DNA of 64,000 nt from Salinimicrobium sp049680855 (GTDB lineage: Bacteria; Bacteroidota; Bacteroidia; Flavobacteriales; Flavobacteriaceae), in contig NZ_JBMPGS010000005.1 of the NCBI RefSeq assembly GCF_049680855.1, positions 124,001 through 188,000 of the forward strand, written 5' to 3'. This document shows positions 24,352-32,986 of this stretch, in pieces (the stretch's first letter is position 1; each line of letters opens with the position of its first letter). The translations under genes were made by a program, and so were the position numbers. A model generated the notes under the pieces. The model was not told where the DNA came from and ran no database searches. It was given only the letters and a program-made list of their open reading frames with translations.

Positions 24352-25688
24352 TATGCTACTGCTTTTCTGTTTTTACCGGTTTTCATCAATCCATCATAGT
24401 GTCTATTGAGCAGGTAAGAATTCACCTGTTGCATAGTATCTATTGCAACTCCAACCATAATTAATAACGAAGTACCTCCAAAGAACAACGCCCAACCCTG
24501 TTGTACACCCAACAAGGAAACAATAATCGCAGGGAACACTGCTATTAATGCTAAGAAAACTGACCCAGGAAGGGTAATTTGAGACATAATCCTATCTAGA
24601 AAATCAGCTGTTTCAGACCCTGGACGAATCCCAGGTATAAAACCGCCACTTCGTTTTAAATCATCTGCCATTTTATTAGTAGGCACTGTAATCGCGGTGT
24701 AAAAGTACGTAAAAATTATAATTAACAACGCAAAGACTAAATTGTACCAGAAACCGAATATATCACTAAAGGCAGCAGTCACTCCCTGCGCAGTTTCAGA
24801 TTCTGAAAGTCCGGCAACTGCGGCAGGAATGAACATAATTGCCTGTGCAAAAATTATAGGCATTACTCCCGAAGCATTCAACTTCAAAGGTATATATTGT
24901 CTAGATCCAAACACATTCTTCTCATATCCGCCAGAGGCTGTTCGCCTAGCGTATTGCACGGGGATACGTCTTACTGCCATCACCAACATTACAGATGCAA
25001 GAATAATTGCAAACCAAATCACCAACTCGATAAGTATCATAATAGCACCACCGTTTGACTCAAGCACTCTGGAAGCAAATTCCTGAATGAAAGCCTGCGG
25101 CAAAGTCGCGATGATACCTACCATAATCAATAAAGAGATACCATTCCCAATGCCTTTATCAGTGATCTTTTCCCCCAGCCACATCGCAAAGATGGTACCA
25201 GTTACAAGAATGATTACAGAAGAAACAACAAATGTCACACCGTTCCCTAGCAAGAATGCACTTGAAGGTAACGTGGCAAAGAGGTTGTAAATGTATCCAG
25301 GACCCTGAACTAAGGTAATTGCGATGGTTAACCATCGAGTGATTTGATTTATTTTTCTCCTACCGCTCTCTCCTTCTTTTTGCAATTTTTGAAGATACGG
25401 AACAGCAATACCCATTAACTGCACCACAATAGAAGCAGAGATATAAGGCATAATTCCCAACGCGAATACAGAAGCATTAGAAAATGCTCCTCCCGTAAAG
25501 GCATTAAGAAGACCTAAAAGACCTCCATCTGTTTGTGTGGCCAGATTGGACAATTGAGATGCATCGATTCCCGGAAGCACAACCTGAGCTCCAAATCGAT
25601 ATACCAATAATAAACCAAGGGTCACTAAAATTCGATTTTTTAGCTCCTCAATTTTCCAGATATTCTTTATTGTATTGATGAATTTCAT
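24351..25688 (-). CDS. secY: Preprotein translocase subunit SecY
   Basis: Channel-forming subunit of the Sec translocon in the inner membrane. Ten hydrophobic segments can be counted; landmark blocks include PGIDASQLSNL, GIMPYISASIVVQL, GKGIGNGISLLIMVGI, the cytoplasmic loop RRIPVQYARRTASGG and LKRSGGFIPGIRPG. 445 residues is normal for Bacteroidota. It lies between rplO (10 bases) and infA. Confidence 0.98.
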   Translation of the reverse strand: MKFINTIKNIWKIEELKNRILVTLGLLLVYRFGAQVVLPGIDASQLSNLATQTDGGLLGLLNAFTGGAFSNASVFALGIMPYISASIVVQLMGIAVPYLQKLQKEGESGRRKINQITRWLTIAITLVQGPGYIYNLFATLPSSAFLLGNGVTFVVSSVIILVTGTIFAMWLGEKITDKGIGNGISLLIMVGIIATLPQAFIQEFASRVLESNGGAIMILIELVIWFAIILASVMLVMAVRRIPVQYARRTASGGYEKNVFGSRQYIPLKLNASGVMPIIFAQAIMFIPAAVAGLSESETAQGVTAAFSDIFGFWYNLVFALLIIIFTYFYTAITVPTNKMADDLKRSGGFIPGIRPGSETADFLDRIMSQITLPGSVFLALIAVFPAIIVSLLGVQQGWALFFGGTSLLIMVGVAIDTMQQVNSYLLNRHYDGLMKTGKNRKAVA

Positions 25689-25698
25689 TGTTTATCTA

Positions 25699-26151
25699 TT
25701 ATAAAGTAACAGCTTCACCACCAGCAGCTTCTATAGCTTGCTTTGCTGAGGCAGTAAATTTATGAACAGATATTTTCAACTTAGCCTTCAATTCACCTCT
25801 TCCTAATATCTTAACTAATTCGTTCTTACGAGCTAATCCATTTTCCACCAATACGTCCATATCAACAGTATCGGTAATTCGACCTGCGTCTACCAATGAT
25901 TGAAGAACATCCAGATTTACACCTTGATATTCTTTTCTGTTGATATTAGTAAAGCCAAATTTAGGAACTCGTCTTTGAAGCGGCATTTGCCCACCTTCAA
26001 ATCCTATTTTCCTGGAGTAACCAGATCGTGATTTGGCACCTTTGTGACCACGGGTAGCAGTTCCGCCTTTCCCTGATCCTTCTCCACGCCCAACACGCTT
26101 ACTGTTACTTTGAACTGAACCTTTTGCAGGTTTTAAGTTACTTAAATCCAT
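25699..26151 (-). CDS. rplO: Large subunit ribosomal protein L15 (uL15)
   Basis: MDLSNLKPAKGSVQSNSKRV followed by the glycine-rich RGEGSGKGGTATRGHKGAKS and the FEGGQMPLQRRVPKFGF signature identify L15, which binds 23S rRNA late in 50S assembly. 150 residues. Its spacer to rpmD is 9 bases. Confidence 0.98.
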   Translation of the reverse strand: MDLSNLKPAKGSVQSNSKRVGRGEGSGKGGTATRGHKGAKSRSGYSRKIGFEGGQMPLQRRVPKFGFTNINRKEYQGVNLDVLQSLVDAGRITDTVDMDVLVENGLARKNELVKILGRGELKAKLKISVHKFTASAKQAIEAAGGEAVTL

Positions 26152-26160
26152 GTGAATTTA

Positions 26161-26343
26161 TTATTTTGTTTCCTCAGAGGAAACCAAGTGTTTAACTTTA
26201 TTTACCATACCAAGGATGTTTGGCGTATTCTCGTGCTCCACAACCTGTCCTATCTTCTTTAGGCCAAGTGCTTCTAAAGTACGTTTTTGGTTTTGAGTGC
26301 GTTTAATCGCGCTTTTTACCTGAGTTACTTTTATTTTTCCCAT
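26161..26343 (-). CDS. rpmD: Large subunit ribosomal protein L30 (uL30)
   Basis: The true start is the ATG at 26343 (MGKIKVTQVKSAIKRTQNQK), giving 60 residues, the usual L30 length. The frame is open to 26412 but that would run into rpsE and adds residues unlike L30. The segment TLEALGLKKIGQVVEHENTP is typical. It starts 10 bases after rpsE. Confidence 0.96.
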   Translation of the reverse strand: MGKIKVTQVKSAIKRTQNQKRTLEALGLKKIGQVVEHENTPNILGMVNKVKHLVSSEETK

Positions 26344-26353
26344 TTTCCTTGTA

Positions 26354-26878
26354 TTATCCTTTAAAAACCTTTTCAAGCGAGATCCCGCGCTGCTTAGCAA
26401 CAGTTTCTGCACTTCTCAATTGCAGTAAAGCATCAAAAGTAGCCTTTACCACGTTATGTGGGTTTGATGATCCCTGGTTCTTTGAAAGTACATCATGTAC
26501 TCCAACAGATTCCAGTACCGCACGTATAGCACCACCAGCAATAACTCCGGTACCTGGTGCTGCCGGCAATAGCATCACTCTAGCACCACCATATTTCCCT
26601 TTTTGCTCGTGTGGTAAAGTACCCTTATTCAAAGGAATACGAACCAGGTTTTTCTTTGCGTCTTCCACTGCCTTAGAAATAGCATCTGCCACCTCTTTAG
26701 ACTTTCCTAACCCGTGGCCTACAACACCATTTTCATCACCAACCACTACAATAGCAGAAAAGCCAAATGCTCTACCACCTTTAGTAACCTTAGTAACACG
26801 TTGTACACCTACCAAACGATCTTTTAATTCAAGTCCACCTGGCTTTACAAGTTCTACGTTTTTATAATCCTGATACAT
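26354..26878 (-). CDS. rpsE: Small subunit ribosomal protein S5 (uS5)
   Basis: Decoding-fidelity protein of the 30S subunit. The double-stranded RNA-binding-like N-terminal domain contains RVTKVTKGGRAFGFSAIVVV and GDENGVVGHGLGKSKEVADA; the C-terminal domain contains PAAPGTGVIAGGAIRAVLES. 174 residues. It follows rplR by 5 bases. Confidence 0.98.
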   Translation of the reverse strand: MYQDYKNVELVKPGGLELKDRLVGVQRVTKVTKGGRAFGFSAIVVVGDENGVVGHGLGKSKEVADAISKAVEDAKKNLVRIPLNKGTLPHEQKGKYGGARVMLLPAAPGTGVIAGGAIRAVLESVGVHDVLSKNQGSSNPHNVVKATFDALLQLRSAETVAKQRGISLEKVFKG

Positions 26879-26883
26879 ATCTT

Positions 26884-27240
26884 CTAGAATTTAAGTCCTC
26901 CTTCGCGAGCACCTTCTGCTAATGATTTAACTCTACCGTGGTATAGGTAACCGCTTCTATCAAAGGAAATGGTTTCTATTCCGGCTTTCAAAGCTTTTTC
27001 AGCAATAGCTTTACCAACTAAGGCTGCCTGCTCTTTCTTGTTTCCTTCTGCTGAAGTAACATCCTTATCTCTTGAGGAAGCGGCTACCAATGTTTTACCA
27101 TCTACATCATTCACTATCTGAGCATAAATTTCTTTATTACTTCTAAATACTGATAATCTAGGACGCACATCAGTTCCGGTGATATCCCTACGGATTCTCT
27201 TCCTGATCTTATTTCTTCTATCTTGTTTTGACACTGACAT
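26884..27240 (-). CDS. rplR: Large subunit ribosomal protein L18 (uL18)
   Basis: 5S rRNA-binding protein. Blocks RRNKIRKRIRRDITGTDVRP, RLSVFRSNKEIYAQIVND and the C-terminal FDRSGYLYHGRVKSLAEGAR with EGGLKF are diagnostic. 118 residues. It is 12 bases after rplF. Confidence 0.98.
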   Translation of the reverse strand: MSVSKQDRRNKIRKRIRRDITGTDVRPRLSVFRSNKEIYAQIVNDVDGKTLVAASSRDKDVTSAEGNKKEQAALVGKAIAEKALKAGIETISFDRSGYLYHGRVKSLAEGAREGGLKF

Positions 27241-27252
27241 AATCTAAACTTA

Positions 27253-27795
27253 TTAAGCTGATTTACCTGCTTTTCTTCTTAATTGCTCTCCTTTGAACTT
27301 AATTCCCTTTCCTTTGTAAGGTTCAGGAGCTCGGAAAGATCGAATTTTCGCAGCAACCTGGCCTACCAACTGCTTATCGTATGAAGTCAATTTCACGATT
27401 GGGTTTTTACCCTTTTCAGAAATTGTTTCTACTTTAACTTCCGGAGCCAAATCTAATATAATGTTATGAGAGAACCCAACTGCAAGATCTAATTTTTGAC
27501 CCTGGTTTGAAGCCCTGTAACCTACACCTACTAATTCCAGCTCTTTTGTATAGCCTGTAGCCACACCTTCGATCATGTTATTGATCAAAGCACGGTACAA
27601 CCCGTGTTTAGCTTTAAGATCTTTTTTATCTGAAGAACGCTCAAAAGTTATTACTCTGTCCTCGATCTTCATATCGATGTCTTCAATTTTCTGAGTAAGC
27701 TCTCCAAATTTTCCTTTTACCGTAACAACTCCATCGTTTAGGTCTACTGTAACACCTTCAGGAATTGTGATTGGATTTTTACCTATTCTTGACAT
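27253..27795 (-). CDS. rplF: Large subunit ribosomal protein L6 (uL6)
   Basis: Two-domain protein near the factor-binding site. MSRIGKNPITIPEGVTVDLN at the start, GVGYRASNQGQKLDLAVGFS in the middle and the signature PEPYKGKGIKFKGEQLRRKA with GKSA at the end. 180 residues. It follows rpsH by 19 bases. Confidence 0.98.
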   Translation of the reverse strand: MSRIGKNPITIPEGVTVDLNDGVVTVKGKFGELTQKIEDIDMKIEDRVITFERSSDKKDLKAKHGLYRALINNMIEGVATGYTKELELVGVGYRASNQGQKLDLAVGFSHNIILDLAPEVKVETISEKGKNPIVKLTSYDKQLVGQVAAKIRSFRAPEPYKGKGIKFKGEQLRRKAGKSA

Positions 27796-27814
27796 TTCTT
27801 TTCGTCTTTAAATA

Positions 27815-28213
27815 TTAGTAAACGTAGCACAATACCTCGCCACCAACTTTTTCCTGTTGTGCCTGCTTCCCAGTCATCACTCCGTGAGAAGTTGAGACGA
27901 TAGCAATCCCTAATCCATTAAGGATTCTTGGGAGCTCATTGGCGCCGGCGTACTTACGCAAACCAGGTTTACTTATTCGTTGAATTTTCTTTATCACAGA
28001 ATCTTTAGTGACTTTGTCATACTTAAGAGCGATCTTAATAGTTCCCTGAGCGGTACTATCATCAAACTTATAACTAAGAATGTATCCCTGATCAAATAAA
28101 ATTTTTGTGATCTCCTTTTTAAGATTAGAAGCCGGTATCTCTACAACTCTGTGACTGGCAGCAACCGCATTTCTAATTCTTGTCAAATAATCTGCAATAG
28201 GATCTGTATTCAT
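27815..28213 (-). CDS. rpsH: Small subunit ribosomal protein S8 (uS8)
   Basis: Primary 16S rRNA binder; in E. coli it represses the spc operon. MNTDPIADYLTRIRNAVAAS and the C-terminal signature GIAIVSTSHGVMTGKQAQQE with VGGEVLCYVY are clear. 132 residues. The 65-base spacer before it contains a stable hairpin that could be a regulatory site. Confidence 0.98.
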   Translation of the reverse strand: MNTDPIADYLTRIRNAVAASHRVVEIPASNLKKEITKILFDQGYILSYKFDDSTAQGTIKIALKYDKVTKDSVIKKIQRISKPGLRKYAGANELPRILNGLGIAIVSTSHGVMTGKQAQQEKVGGEVLCYVY

Positions 28214-28227
28214 CTATTTCAATTTGC

Positions 28228-28264
28228 GGAAGTGGTTTTCCCTAGCAATTACAGGGAACCTTCC
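28228..28264 (-). promoter_or_regulatory. Hairpin in the rpsN-rpsH spacer, candidate S8 regulatory site
   Basis: On the minus-strand RNA, GGAAG pairs with CTTCC, GTT with AAC and CCCT with AGGG, leaving small bulges on one side only and a 9-base loop. This gives about 12 base pairs with internal bulges, in a 65-base spacer, the only one over 20 bases in the spc part. A role for S8 is inferred from the S8 control known in E. coli, though there the site lies elsewhere. Confidence 0.4.
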
Positions 28265-28278
28265 TCCAATTTATAATT

Positions 28279-28548
28279 TTACCAACTAGCCTTCTTAACA
28301 CCAGGAATTAATCCATTGTTCGCCATTTCCCTAAAAGTAACACGGGAGATACCAAACTGTCTCATATACCCTCTAGGCCTACCGGTTAATTTACAACGGT
28401 TGTGCAAACGTACCGGAGATGAGTTCTTTGGTAATTTCTGTAATGCTTCATAATCACCAGCTTCTTTTAAAGCCTTGCGCTTTTCAGCATACTTATCTAC
28501 CAATTTTTGTCTCTTCACCTCACGGGCTTTCATTGATTCTTTAGCCAT
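28279..28548 (-). CDS. rpsN: Small subunit ribosomal protein S14 (uS14), zinc-independent form
   Basis: The 89-residue long form. MAKESMKAREVKRQKLVDKY at the start and RLHNRCKLTGRPRGYMRQFG then ISRVTFREMANNGLIPGVKK at the end. Only one cysteine remains, so the CxxC zinc knuckles of the short form are absent. It follows rplE by 2 bases. Confidence 0.98.
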   Translation of the reverse strand: MAKESMKAREVKRQKLVDKYAEKRKALKEAGDYEALQKLPKNSSPVRLHNRCKLTGRPRGYMRQFGISRVTFREMANNGLIPGVKKASW

Positions 28549-28550
28549 AC

Positions 28551-29102
28551 TTATTGCTTTTTAAAAGGTAATCCTAGTTCGGTTAATAGCGATTTCGCTT
28601 CTTTATCTGTATTAGCGGTAGTAACAAATGTAATGTCCATACCATTGATACGATTTACTTTATCGATATCAATTTCAGGAAAAATAATTTGCTCAGTAAC
28701 ACCAAGGTTATAATTCCCTCTACCGTCAAACCCCGTAGCTTTGATTCCATTAAAATCACGTACACGCGGAAGCGCTGAAGTAATTAATCGATCCAAAAAC
28801 TCGTACATTCTTTCTCCTCTTAAGGTAACTTTTGCCCCAATTGGCATTCCTTTACGAAGTTTGAAAGAAGCAACATCCTTCTTAGATATGGTCGCTACCG
28901 CTTTTTGACCTGTAATAGCTGTTAATTCATCTACTGCATGATCAATAAGTTTCTTGTCTGCAACAGCTGCACCAACGCCACGGCTCAAAACTATCTTTTC
29001 AAGTTTTGGAACTTCCATTACGTTAGAGTAGCTGAATTCTTCTGTAAGAGAAGAGATAATTCTCTCTTTATACTCTTGCTTAAGTCTTGGTACGTACGCC
29101 AT
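28551..29102 (-). CDS. rplE: Large subunit ribosomal protein L5 (uL5)
   Basis: 5S rRNA-binding protein of the central protuberance. Diagnostic blocks LKQEYKERIISSLTEEFSYS, MEVPKLEKIVLSRGVG, KLRKGMPIGAKVTLRGERMY and GMDITFVTTANTDKEAKSLL. 183 residues. Two bases separate it from rplX and from rpsN. Confidence 0.98.
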   Translation of the reverse strand: MAYVPRLKQEYKERIISSLTEEFSYSNVMEVPKLEKIVLSRGVGAAVADKKLIDHAVDELTAITGQKAVATISKKDVASFKLRKGMPIGAKVTLRGERMYEFLDRLITSALPRVRDFNGIKATGFDGRGNYNLGVTEQIIFPEIDIDKVNRINGMDITFVTTANTDKEAKSLLTELGLPFKKQ

Positions 29103-29104
29103 AA

Positions 29105-29416
29105 CTAAATTACTTCATTGGATTTTTTGGAAAACCTTACTTTCTTATCGTTTTCTTCCCTATATCCTACCCTGGTGGTTTCACCATTTTTATCAATCAA
29201 TGACAGGTTGGAAATATGGATTGGGGCTTCCTTCTTTTTTATTCCACCTTGCGGGTTTGCGGCACTTGGTTTCTCATGTTTCGAAACTTCGTTCACACCT
29301 TCCACAATGGCTTTGTTCTTATCCAAAAGAACCTGTTGTACTTTACCTTCTTGACCTTTATGATCTCCAGCAATAACACGAACAGTATCTCCTGTTTTTA
29401 TTCTAAGCTTTCTCAT
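29105..29416 (-). CDS. rplX: Large subunit ribosomal protein L24 (uL24)
   Basis: KOW-motif protein that helps start 50S assembly. MRKLRIKTGDTVRVIAGDHK then GQEGKVQQVLLDKNKAIVEG is the KOW region; VSKHEKPSAANPQGGIKKKE and IHISNLSLID follow. 103 residues. It starts 12 bases after rplN. Confidence 0.98.
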   Translation of the reverse strand: MRKLRIKTGDTVRVIAGDHKGQEGKVQQVLLDKNKAIVEGVNEVSKHEKPSAANPQGGIKKKEAPIHISNLSLIDKNGETTRVGYREENDKKVRFSKKSNEVI

Positions 29417-29428
29417 TTTTTCTCTGTA

Positions 29429-29797
29429 TTAAAGCACTTCCGGTGCCAATGATACAATCTTCATGAACTGCTTATCACGAAGTTCACGTGCTACAGGACC
29501 AAAAACACGTGTTCCTCTCATTTCCCCGGTTGGATTCAAAAGGACACATGCGTTATCATCAAAACGGATATACGATCCGTCTGGTCTGCGCACCTCTTTC
29601 TTGGTACGAACAACAACTGCTGTCGAAACCGCACCTTTTTTAACGTTACCGTTAGGTGTAGCTTCTTTAACACTGACAACTATCTTGTCTCCAACAGAAG
29701 CGTATCTTCTATTTGTACCGCCCAATACGCGAATCACTAAAACTTCTTTAGCTCCGGTATTGTCTGCTACTCTTAATCTAGACTCTTGTTGTACCAT
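29429..29797 (-). CDS. rplN: Large subunit ribosomal protein L14 (uL14)
   Basis: MVQQESRLRVADNTGAKEVL, VGDKIVVSVKEATPNGNVKK and the signature RFDDNACVLLNPTGEMRGTR identify L14, which forms an intersubunit bridge and is the docking site of RsfS. 122 residues. It starts 3 bases after rpsQ. Confidence 0.98.
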   Translation of the reverse strand: MVQQESRLRVADNTGAKEVLVIRVLGGTNRRYASVGDKIVVSVKEATPNGNVKKGAVSTAVVVRTKKEVRRPDGSYIRFDDNACVLLNPTGEMRGTRVFGPVARELRDKQFMKIVSLAPEVL

Positions 29798-29800
29798 TTT

Positions 29801-30058
29801 TTACTTCGCTCTTTCAATTATTTCTACTAATCTCCAACATTTGGATTTACTTAGAGGCCTTGTTTCCATGATCCTCACAGTATCTCCTTCGTTGCAGTCG
29901 TTTGTTTCGTCGTGTGCCACATATTTTTTCGTCTTCAAAACGAATTTTCCATACATGGGGTGTTTTACTTTTTTAGTTTCAGAAACCACAATTGATTTCG
30001 TCATCTTATTACTGGTAACAACACCTATACGTTCTTTTCTTAAGTTTCTTTTTTCCAT
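29801..30058 (-). CDS. rpsQ: Small subunit ribosomal protein S17 (uS17)
   Basis: OB-fold protein of the 30S body. MEKRNLRKERIGVVTSNKMT, VKHPMYGKFVLKTKKYVAHD and GDTVRIMETRPLSKSKCWRL are diagnostic. 85 residues. It starts 17 bases after rpmC. Confidence 0.98.
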   Translation of the reverse strand: MEKRNLRKERIGVVTSNKMTKSIVVSETKKVKHPMYGKFVLKTKKYVAHDETNDCNEGDTVRIMETRPLSKSKCWRLVEIIERAK

Positions 30059-30075
30059 TTTCAGCAGAATAACAC

Positions 30076-30267
30076 TTATTGTTGTTCTCTTTTAGTTAAC
30101 TCTGTAGCAATACGCGCTATAGATCTTCTTACAGTTCGTAACTGTATCGGGTTCTCTAATGGCGATACTGCGTGAGCCATTTTCAAATCGGAATATGCTT
30201 TCCTTGATTTTCCAAGTTCTTCCTGTAATTCTGCTACAGACAATTCTCTTACTTCTGATTGTTTCAT
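30076..30267 (-). CDS. rpmC: Large subunit ribosomal protein L29 (uL29)
   Basis: A 63-residue two-helix protein near the peptide exit tunnel. MKQSEVRELSVAELQEELGK, LKMAHAVSPLENPIQLRTVR and RSIARIATELTKRE are typical. It starts 11 bases after rplP. Confidence 0.97.
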   Translation of the reverse strand: MKQSEVRELSVAELQEELGKSRKAYSDLKMAHAVSPLENPIQLRTVRRSIARIATELTKREQQ

Positions 30268-30278
30268 AACGTCTCTAA

Positions 30279-30698
30279 TTAAGCTTGATAATCTCTAGCT
30301 ACAATGAACTTAGTTTTAACAGGTAGTTTTTGAGCCGCAAGACGCAATGCCTCTTTCGCAACATCAAATGGTACTCCTCCTATTTCGAAAAGAATCCTTC
30401 CAGGTTTTACAACTGCTGCCCAATATTCAACGGCACCCTTACCTTTACCCATACGTACTTCAAGAGGCTTTTTTGTAATAGGCTTGTCTGGAAATATTTT
30501 AATCCATAACGATCCTTCCCTCTTCATATAACGGGTAGCAGCAATACGCGCTGCCTCTATTTGTCTTGCAGTCACAAAATTCGAATCTAATGACTTGATT
30601 CCAAAAGTTCCATTTGAAAGTCTATGCCCCCTTTGTGCATTTCCTTTCATGCGGCCCTTTTGCATTTTGCGATATTTTGTTCTTTTAGGCTGTAACAT
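30279..30698 (-). CDS. rplP: Large subunit ribosomal protein L16 (uL16)
   Basis: Needed for the A site and peptidyl transferase centre. MLQPKRTKYRKMQKGRMKGN, WIKIFPDKPITKKPLEVRMG and KGKGAVEYWAAVVKPGRILF are diagnostic. 139 residues. It starts 19 bases after rpsC. Confidence 0.98.
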   Translation of the reverse strand: MLQPKRTKYRKMQKGRMKGNAQRGHRLSNGTFGIKSLDSNFVTARQIEAARIAATRYMKREGSLWIKIFPDKPITKKPLEVRMGKGKGAVEYWAAVVKPGRILFEIGGVPFDVAKEALRLAAQKLPVKTKFIVARDYQA

Positions 30699-30717
30699 TT
30701 TTCTTTACTTTAAAAAA

Positions 30718-31440
30718 TTACTTTCTACGACGTGATTTGTTAGCACCACCTCGTCCGGCTCCGGTTTTTCCTCCTTGTTTTTTGGACATGCCAACAAGTG
30801 GAGAAAGTTCTCTTTTACCGTAAACCTCACCTTTCATGATCCATACTTTTACACCCAGTCTACCATAAGTAGTGTGTGCCTCAACCAAAGCATAATCAAT
30901 ATCGGCTCTAAAAGTCGACAAAGGAATACGTCCATCTTTATAACCTTCTGAACGCGCCATTTCAGCACCGTTCAAACGACCTGAAATTTCCACTTTAATA
31001 CCTTCAGCATTCATCCTCATTGCAGCCGCAATAGCCATCTTAATTGCACGACGGTAAGAGATACGATTCTCAATTTGTCTTGCTATACTTGAACCCACTA
31101 AATGAGCATCAAGTTCAGGCCTTTTGATTTCGAAGATGTTAATCTGAACTTCCTTGTCGGTAATTTTCTTAAGCTCCTCTTTAAGCTTGTCTACCTCCTG
31201 TCCACCTTTCCCAATAATAATACCAGGACGGGCAGTGGTGATAGTAACGGTTACAAGCTTAAGCGTACGCTCAATAATTACTCTTGATACACTCGCTTTT
31301 GATAAACGAGCATGGATGTATTTTCTAATCTTATCGTCTTCAGCGATCTTATCACCGTAGTCATTTCCTCCGTACCAGTTGGATTCCCATCCTCTAATGA
31401 TACCAAGACGATTCCCGATTGGATTTGTTTTCTGTCCCAT
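30718..31440 (-). CDS. rpsC: Small subunit ribosomal protein S3 (uS3)
   Basis: mRNA entry-channel protein with helicase function. N-terminal MGQKTNPIGNRLGIIRGWES; KH domain with PGIIIGKGGQEVDKLKEELK; C-terminal SEGYKDGRIPLSTFRADIDY and WIMKGEVYGKRELSPLVG. 240 residues with a Gly/Lys/Arg-rich tail. It starts 8 bases after rplV. Confidence 0.98.
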   Translation of the reverse strand: MGQKTNPIGNRLGIIRGWESNWYGGNDYGDKIAEDDKIRKYIHARLSKASVSRVIIERTLKLVTVTITTARPGIIIGKGGQEVDKLKEELKKITDKEVQINIFEIKRPELDAHLVGSSIARQIENRISYRRAIKMAIAAAMRMNAEGIKVEISGRLNGAEMARSEGYKDGRIPLSTFRADIDYALVEAHTTYGRLGVKVWIMKGEVYGKRELSPLVGMSKKQGGKTGAGRGGANKSRRRK

Positions 31441-31448
31441 ACTCTTCC

Positions 31449-31856
31449 TTAGCTTTGTGTATTATTGTTCTCTCCAAGCACAAGTGTAACGTGATTGGAA
31501 CGTTTTCTTATTCTATGTGCGCGACCCTGTGGTGCAGGACGTAGTCTCTTCAACATACTTCCACCATCAACACGAATCTCTTTCACAAACAGTTCAGCTT
31601 CTTCAATATTTGCATCTTCATTCTTGTTCTGCCAGTTAGATATAGCCGACAATAACAATTTCTCCAAACTGCGCGATGCGTCTTTAGAATTGAACTTTAA
31701 AATATGAAGCGCTTTTTCTACTTTCTCACCTCGAACTAAATCTGCGACTAAACGCATTTTTCTTGGTGAAGTAGGGCAGTTATTCAGTTTAGCAAAAGCT
31801 ATTTGCTTCTTAGCTTCCTTTATTTGCTCTGCTCTTTCTCTTTTACGAACTCCCAT
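31449..31856 (-). CDS. rplV: Large subunit ribosomal protein L22 (uL22)
   Basis: Exit-tunnel protein. KLNNCPTSPRKMRLVADLVR, VEKALHILKFNSKDASRSLE and MLKRLRPAPQGRAHRIRKRS are diagnostic; the last contains the tip of the tunnel beta hairpin. 135 residues, with a lysine/glutamate-rich N-terminal leader of about 20 residues. It starts 8 bases after rpsS. Confidence 0.98.
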   Translation of the reverse strand: MGVRKRERAEQIKEAKKQIAFAKLNNCPTSPRKMRLVADLVRGEKVEKALHILKFNSKDASRSLEKLLLSAISNWQNKNEDANIEEAELFVKEIRVDGGSMLKRLRPAPQGRAHRIRKRSNHVTLVLGENNNTQS

Positions 31857-31864
31857 AGCTTCAA

Positions 31865-32143
31865 TTATTTTTTACCTTTATTTTTAGCACCAGCATGACC
31901 TCTAAAAGATCTTGTTGGTGAAAATTCACCTAATTTGTGACCCACCATGTTTTCGGTAACATACACAGGAACAAATTGACGCCCGTTGTGCACTGCTATA
32001 GTTTGCCCAACAAAATCCGGAGTGATCATAGATGCTCTAGACCAGGTTTTAATTACCGTTTTCTTTCCAGACTCTGTATTCTGAGCTACTTTTTGCTCCA
32101 ATTTATAGTGAACGTAAGGTCCTTTTTTTAATGAACGTGCCAT
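31865..32143 (-). CDS. rpsS: Small subunit ribosomal protein S19 (uS19)
   Basis: Head protein of the 30S subunit, partner of S13. MARSLKKGPYVHYKLEQKVA, TWSRASMITPDFVGQTIAVH and VGHKLGEFSPTRSFRGHAGA are diagnostic. 92 residues. It starts 6 bases after rplB. Confidence 0.98.
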   Translation of the reverse strand: MARSLKKGPYVHYKLEQKVAQNTESGKKTVIKTWSRASMITPDFVGQTIAVHNGRQFVPVYVTENMVGHKLGEFSPTRSFRGHAGAKNKGKK

Positions 32144-32149
32144 ATCTTA

Positions 32150-32977
32150 TTATTTCTTTCTACGTTCTACAATATACTTATTACTCGACTTCGTTTTTGA
32201 GCGGGTTCTGAATCCTTTAGCAGGCAAACCTTTTCTTGAACGAGGATGACCTCCTGAAGATCGGCCTTCACCACCACCCATTGGGTGATCTACAGGGTTC
32301 ATTACCACCGGTCTTGTTCTAGGTCTTCTACCCAACCATCTACTTCTACCAGCTTTACCTGACACTAGCAACTGATGATCACTGTTAGAAACAGCTCCAA
32401 TTGTAGCTATACAGCTCGCTAATACCCTTCTAATTTCACCTGAAGGTAACTTAATGGTTGCGTATTTACCCTCTCTTGCCATTAATTGAGCAAATGCTCC
32501 AGCGCTACGCGCCATTACAGCTCCCTGCCCAGGTCTTAACTCAATACAAGAGACAATAGTACCCAAAGGAATGTTTGCCAATGGCATTGCATTTCCTATT
32601 TCCGGAGCAACTGCTTCGGCACCAGATACTATATTCTGCCCAACCTGAAGTCCATTTTGAGCAATAACATATCGCTTTTCACCGTCTTGATAATTCAATA
32701 ATGCAATAAAAGCCGTTCTGTTAGGATCATATTGAATAGAAGCAACAGTAGCAGGAATTCCATGCTTGTCTCTTTTAAAATCAATAATCCTGTAACGTTT
32801 TTTGTGACCACCACCAATGTAGCGCATGGTCATTTTTCCCTGACTGTTTCTACCACCAGACCTTTTGTTCGGAGCTAATAAACTCTTCTCCGGCTTATCA
32901 GTAGTAATCGCGTCATATCCGTTTACTACTCTAAATCGCTGCCCGGGGGTAATTGGTTTTAATTTTCTAACTGACAT
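32150..32977 (-). CDS. rplB: Large subunit ribosomal protein L2 (uL2)
   Basis: Core protein next to the peptidyl transferase centre. MSVRKLKPITPGQRFRVVNG, GGGHKKRYRIIDFKRDKHGI, GQGAVMARSAGAFAQLMARE and the signature MNPVDHPMGGGEGRSSGGHP with the conserved histidine. 275 residues. It starts 9 bases after rplW. Confidence 0.98.
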   Translation of the reverse strand: MSVRKLKPITPGQRFRVVNGYDAITTDKPEKSLLAPNKRSGGRNSQGKMTMRYIGGGHKKRYRIIDFKRDKHGIPATVASIQYDPNRTAFIALLNYQDGEKRYVIAQNGLQVGQNIVSGAEAVAPEIGNAMPLANIPLGTIVSCIELRPGQGAVMARSAGAFAQLMAREGKYATIKLPSGEIRRVLASCIATIGAVSNSDHQLLVSGKAGRSRWLGRRPRTRPVVMNPVDHPMGGGEGRSSGGHPRSRKGLPAKGFRTRSKTKSSNKYIVERRKK

Positions 32978-32986
32978 TTTTTAATC

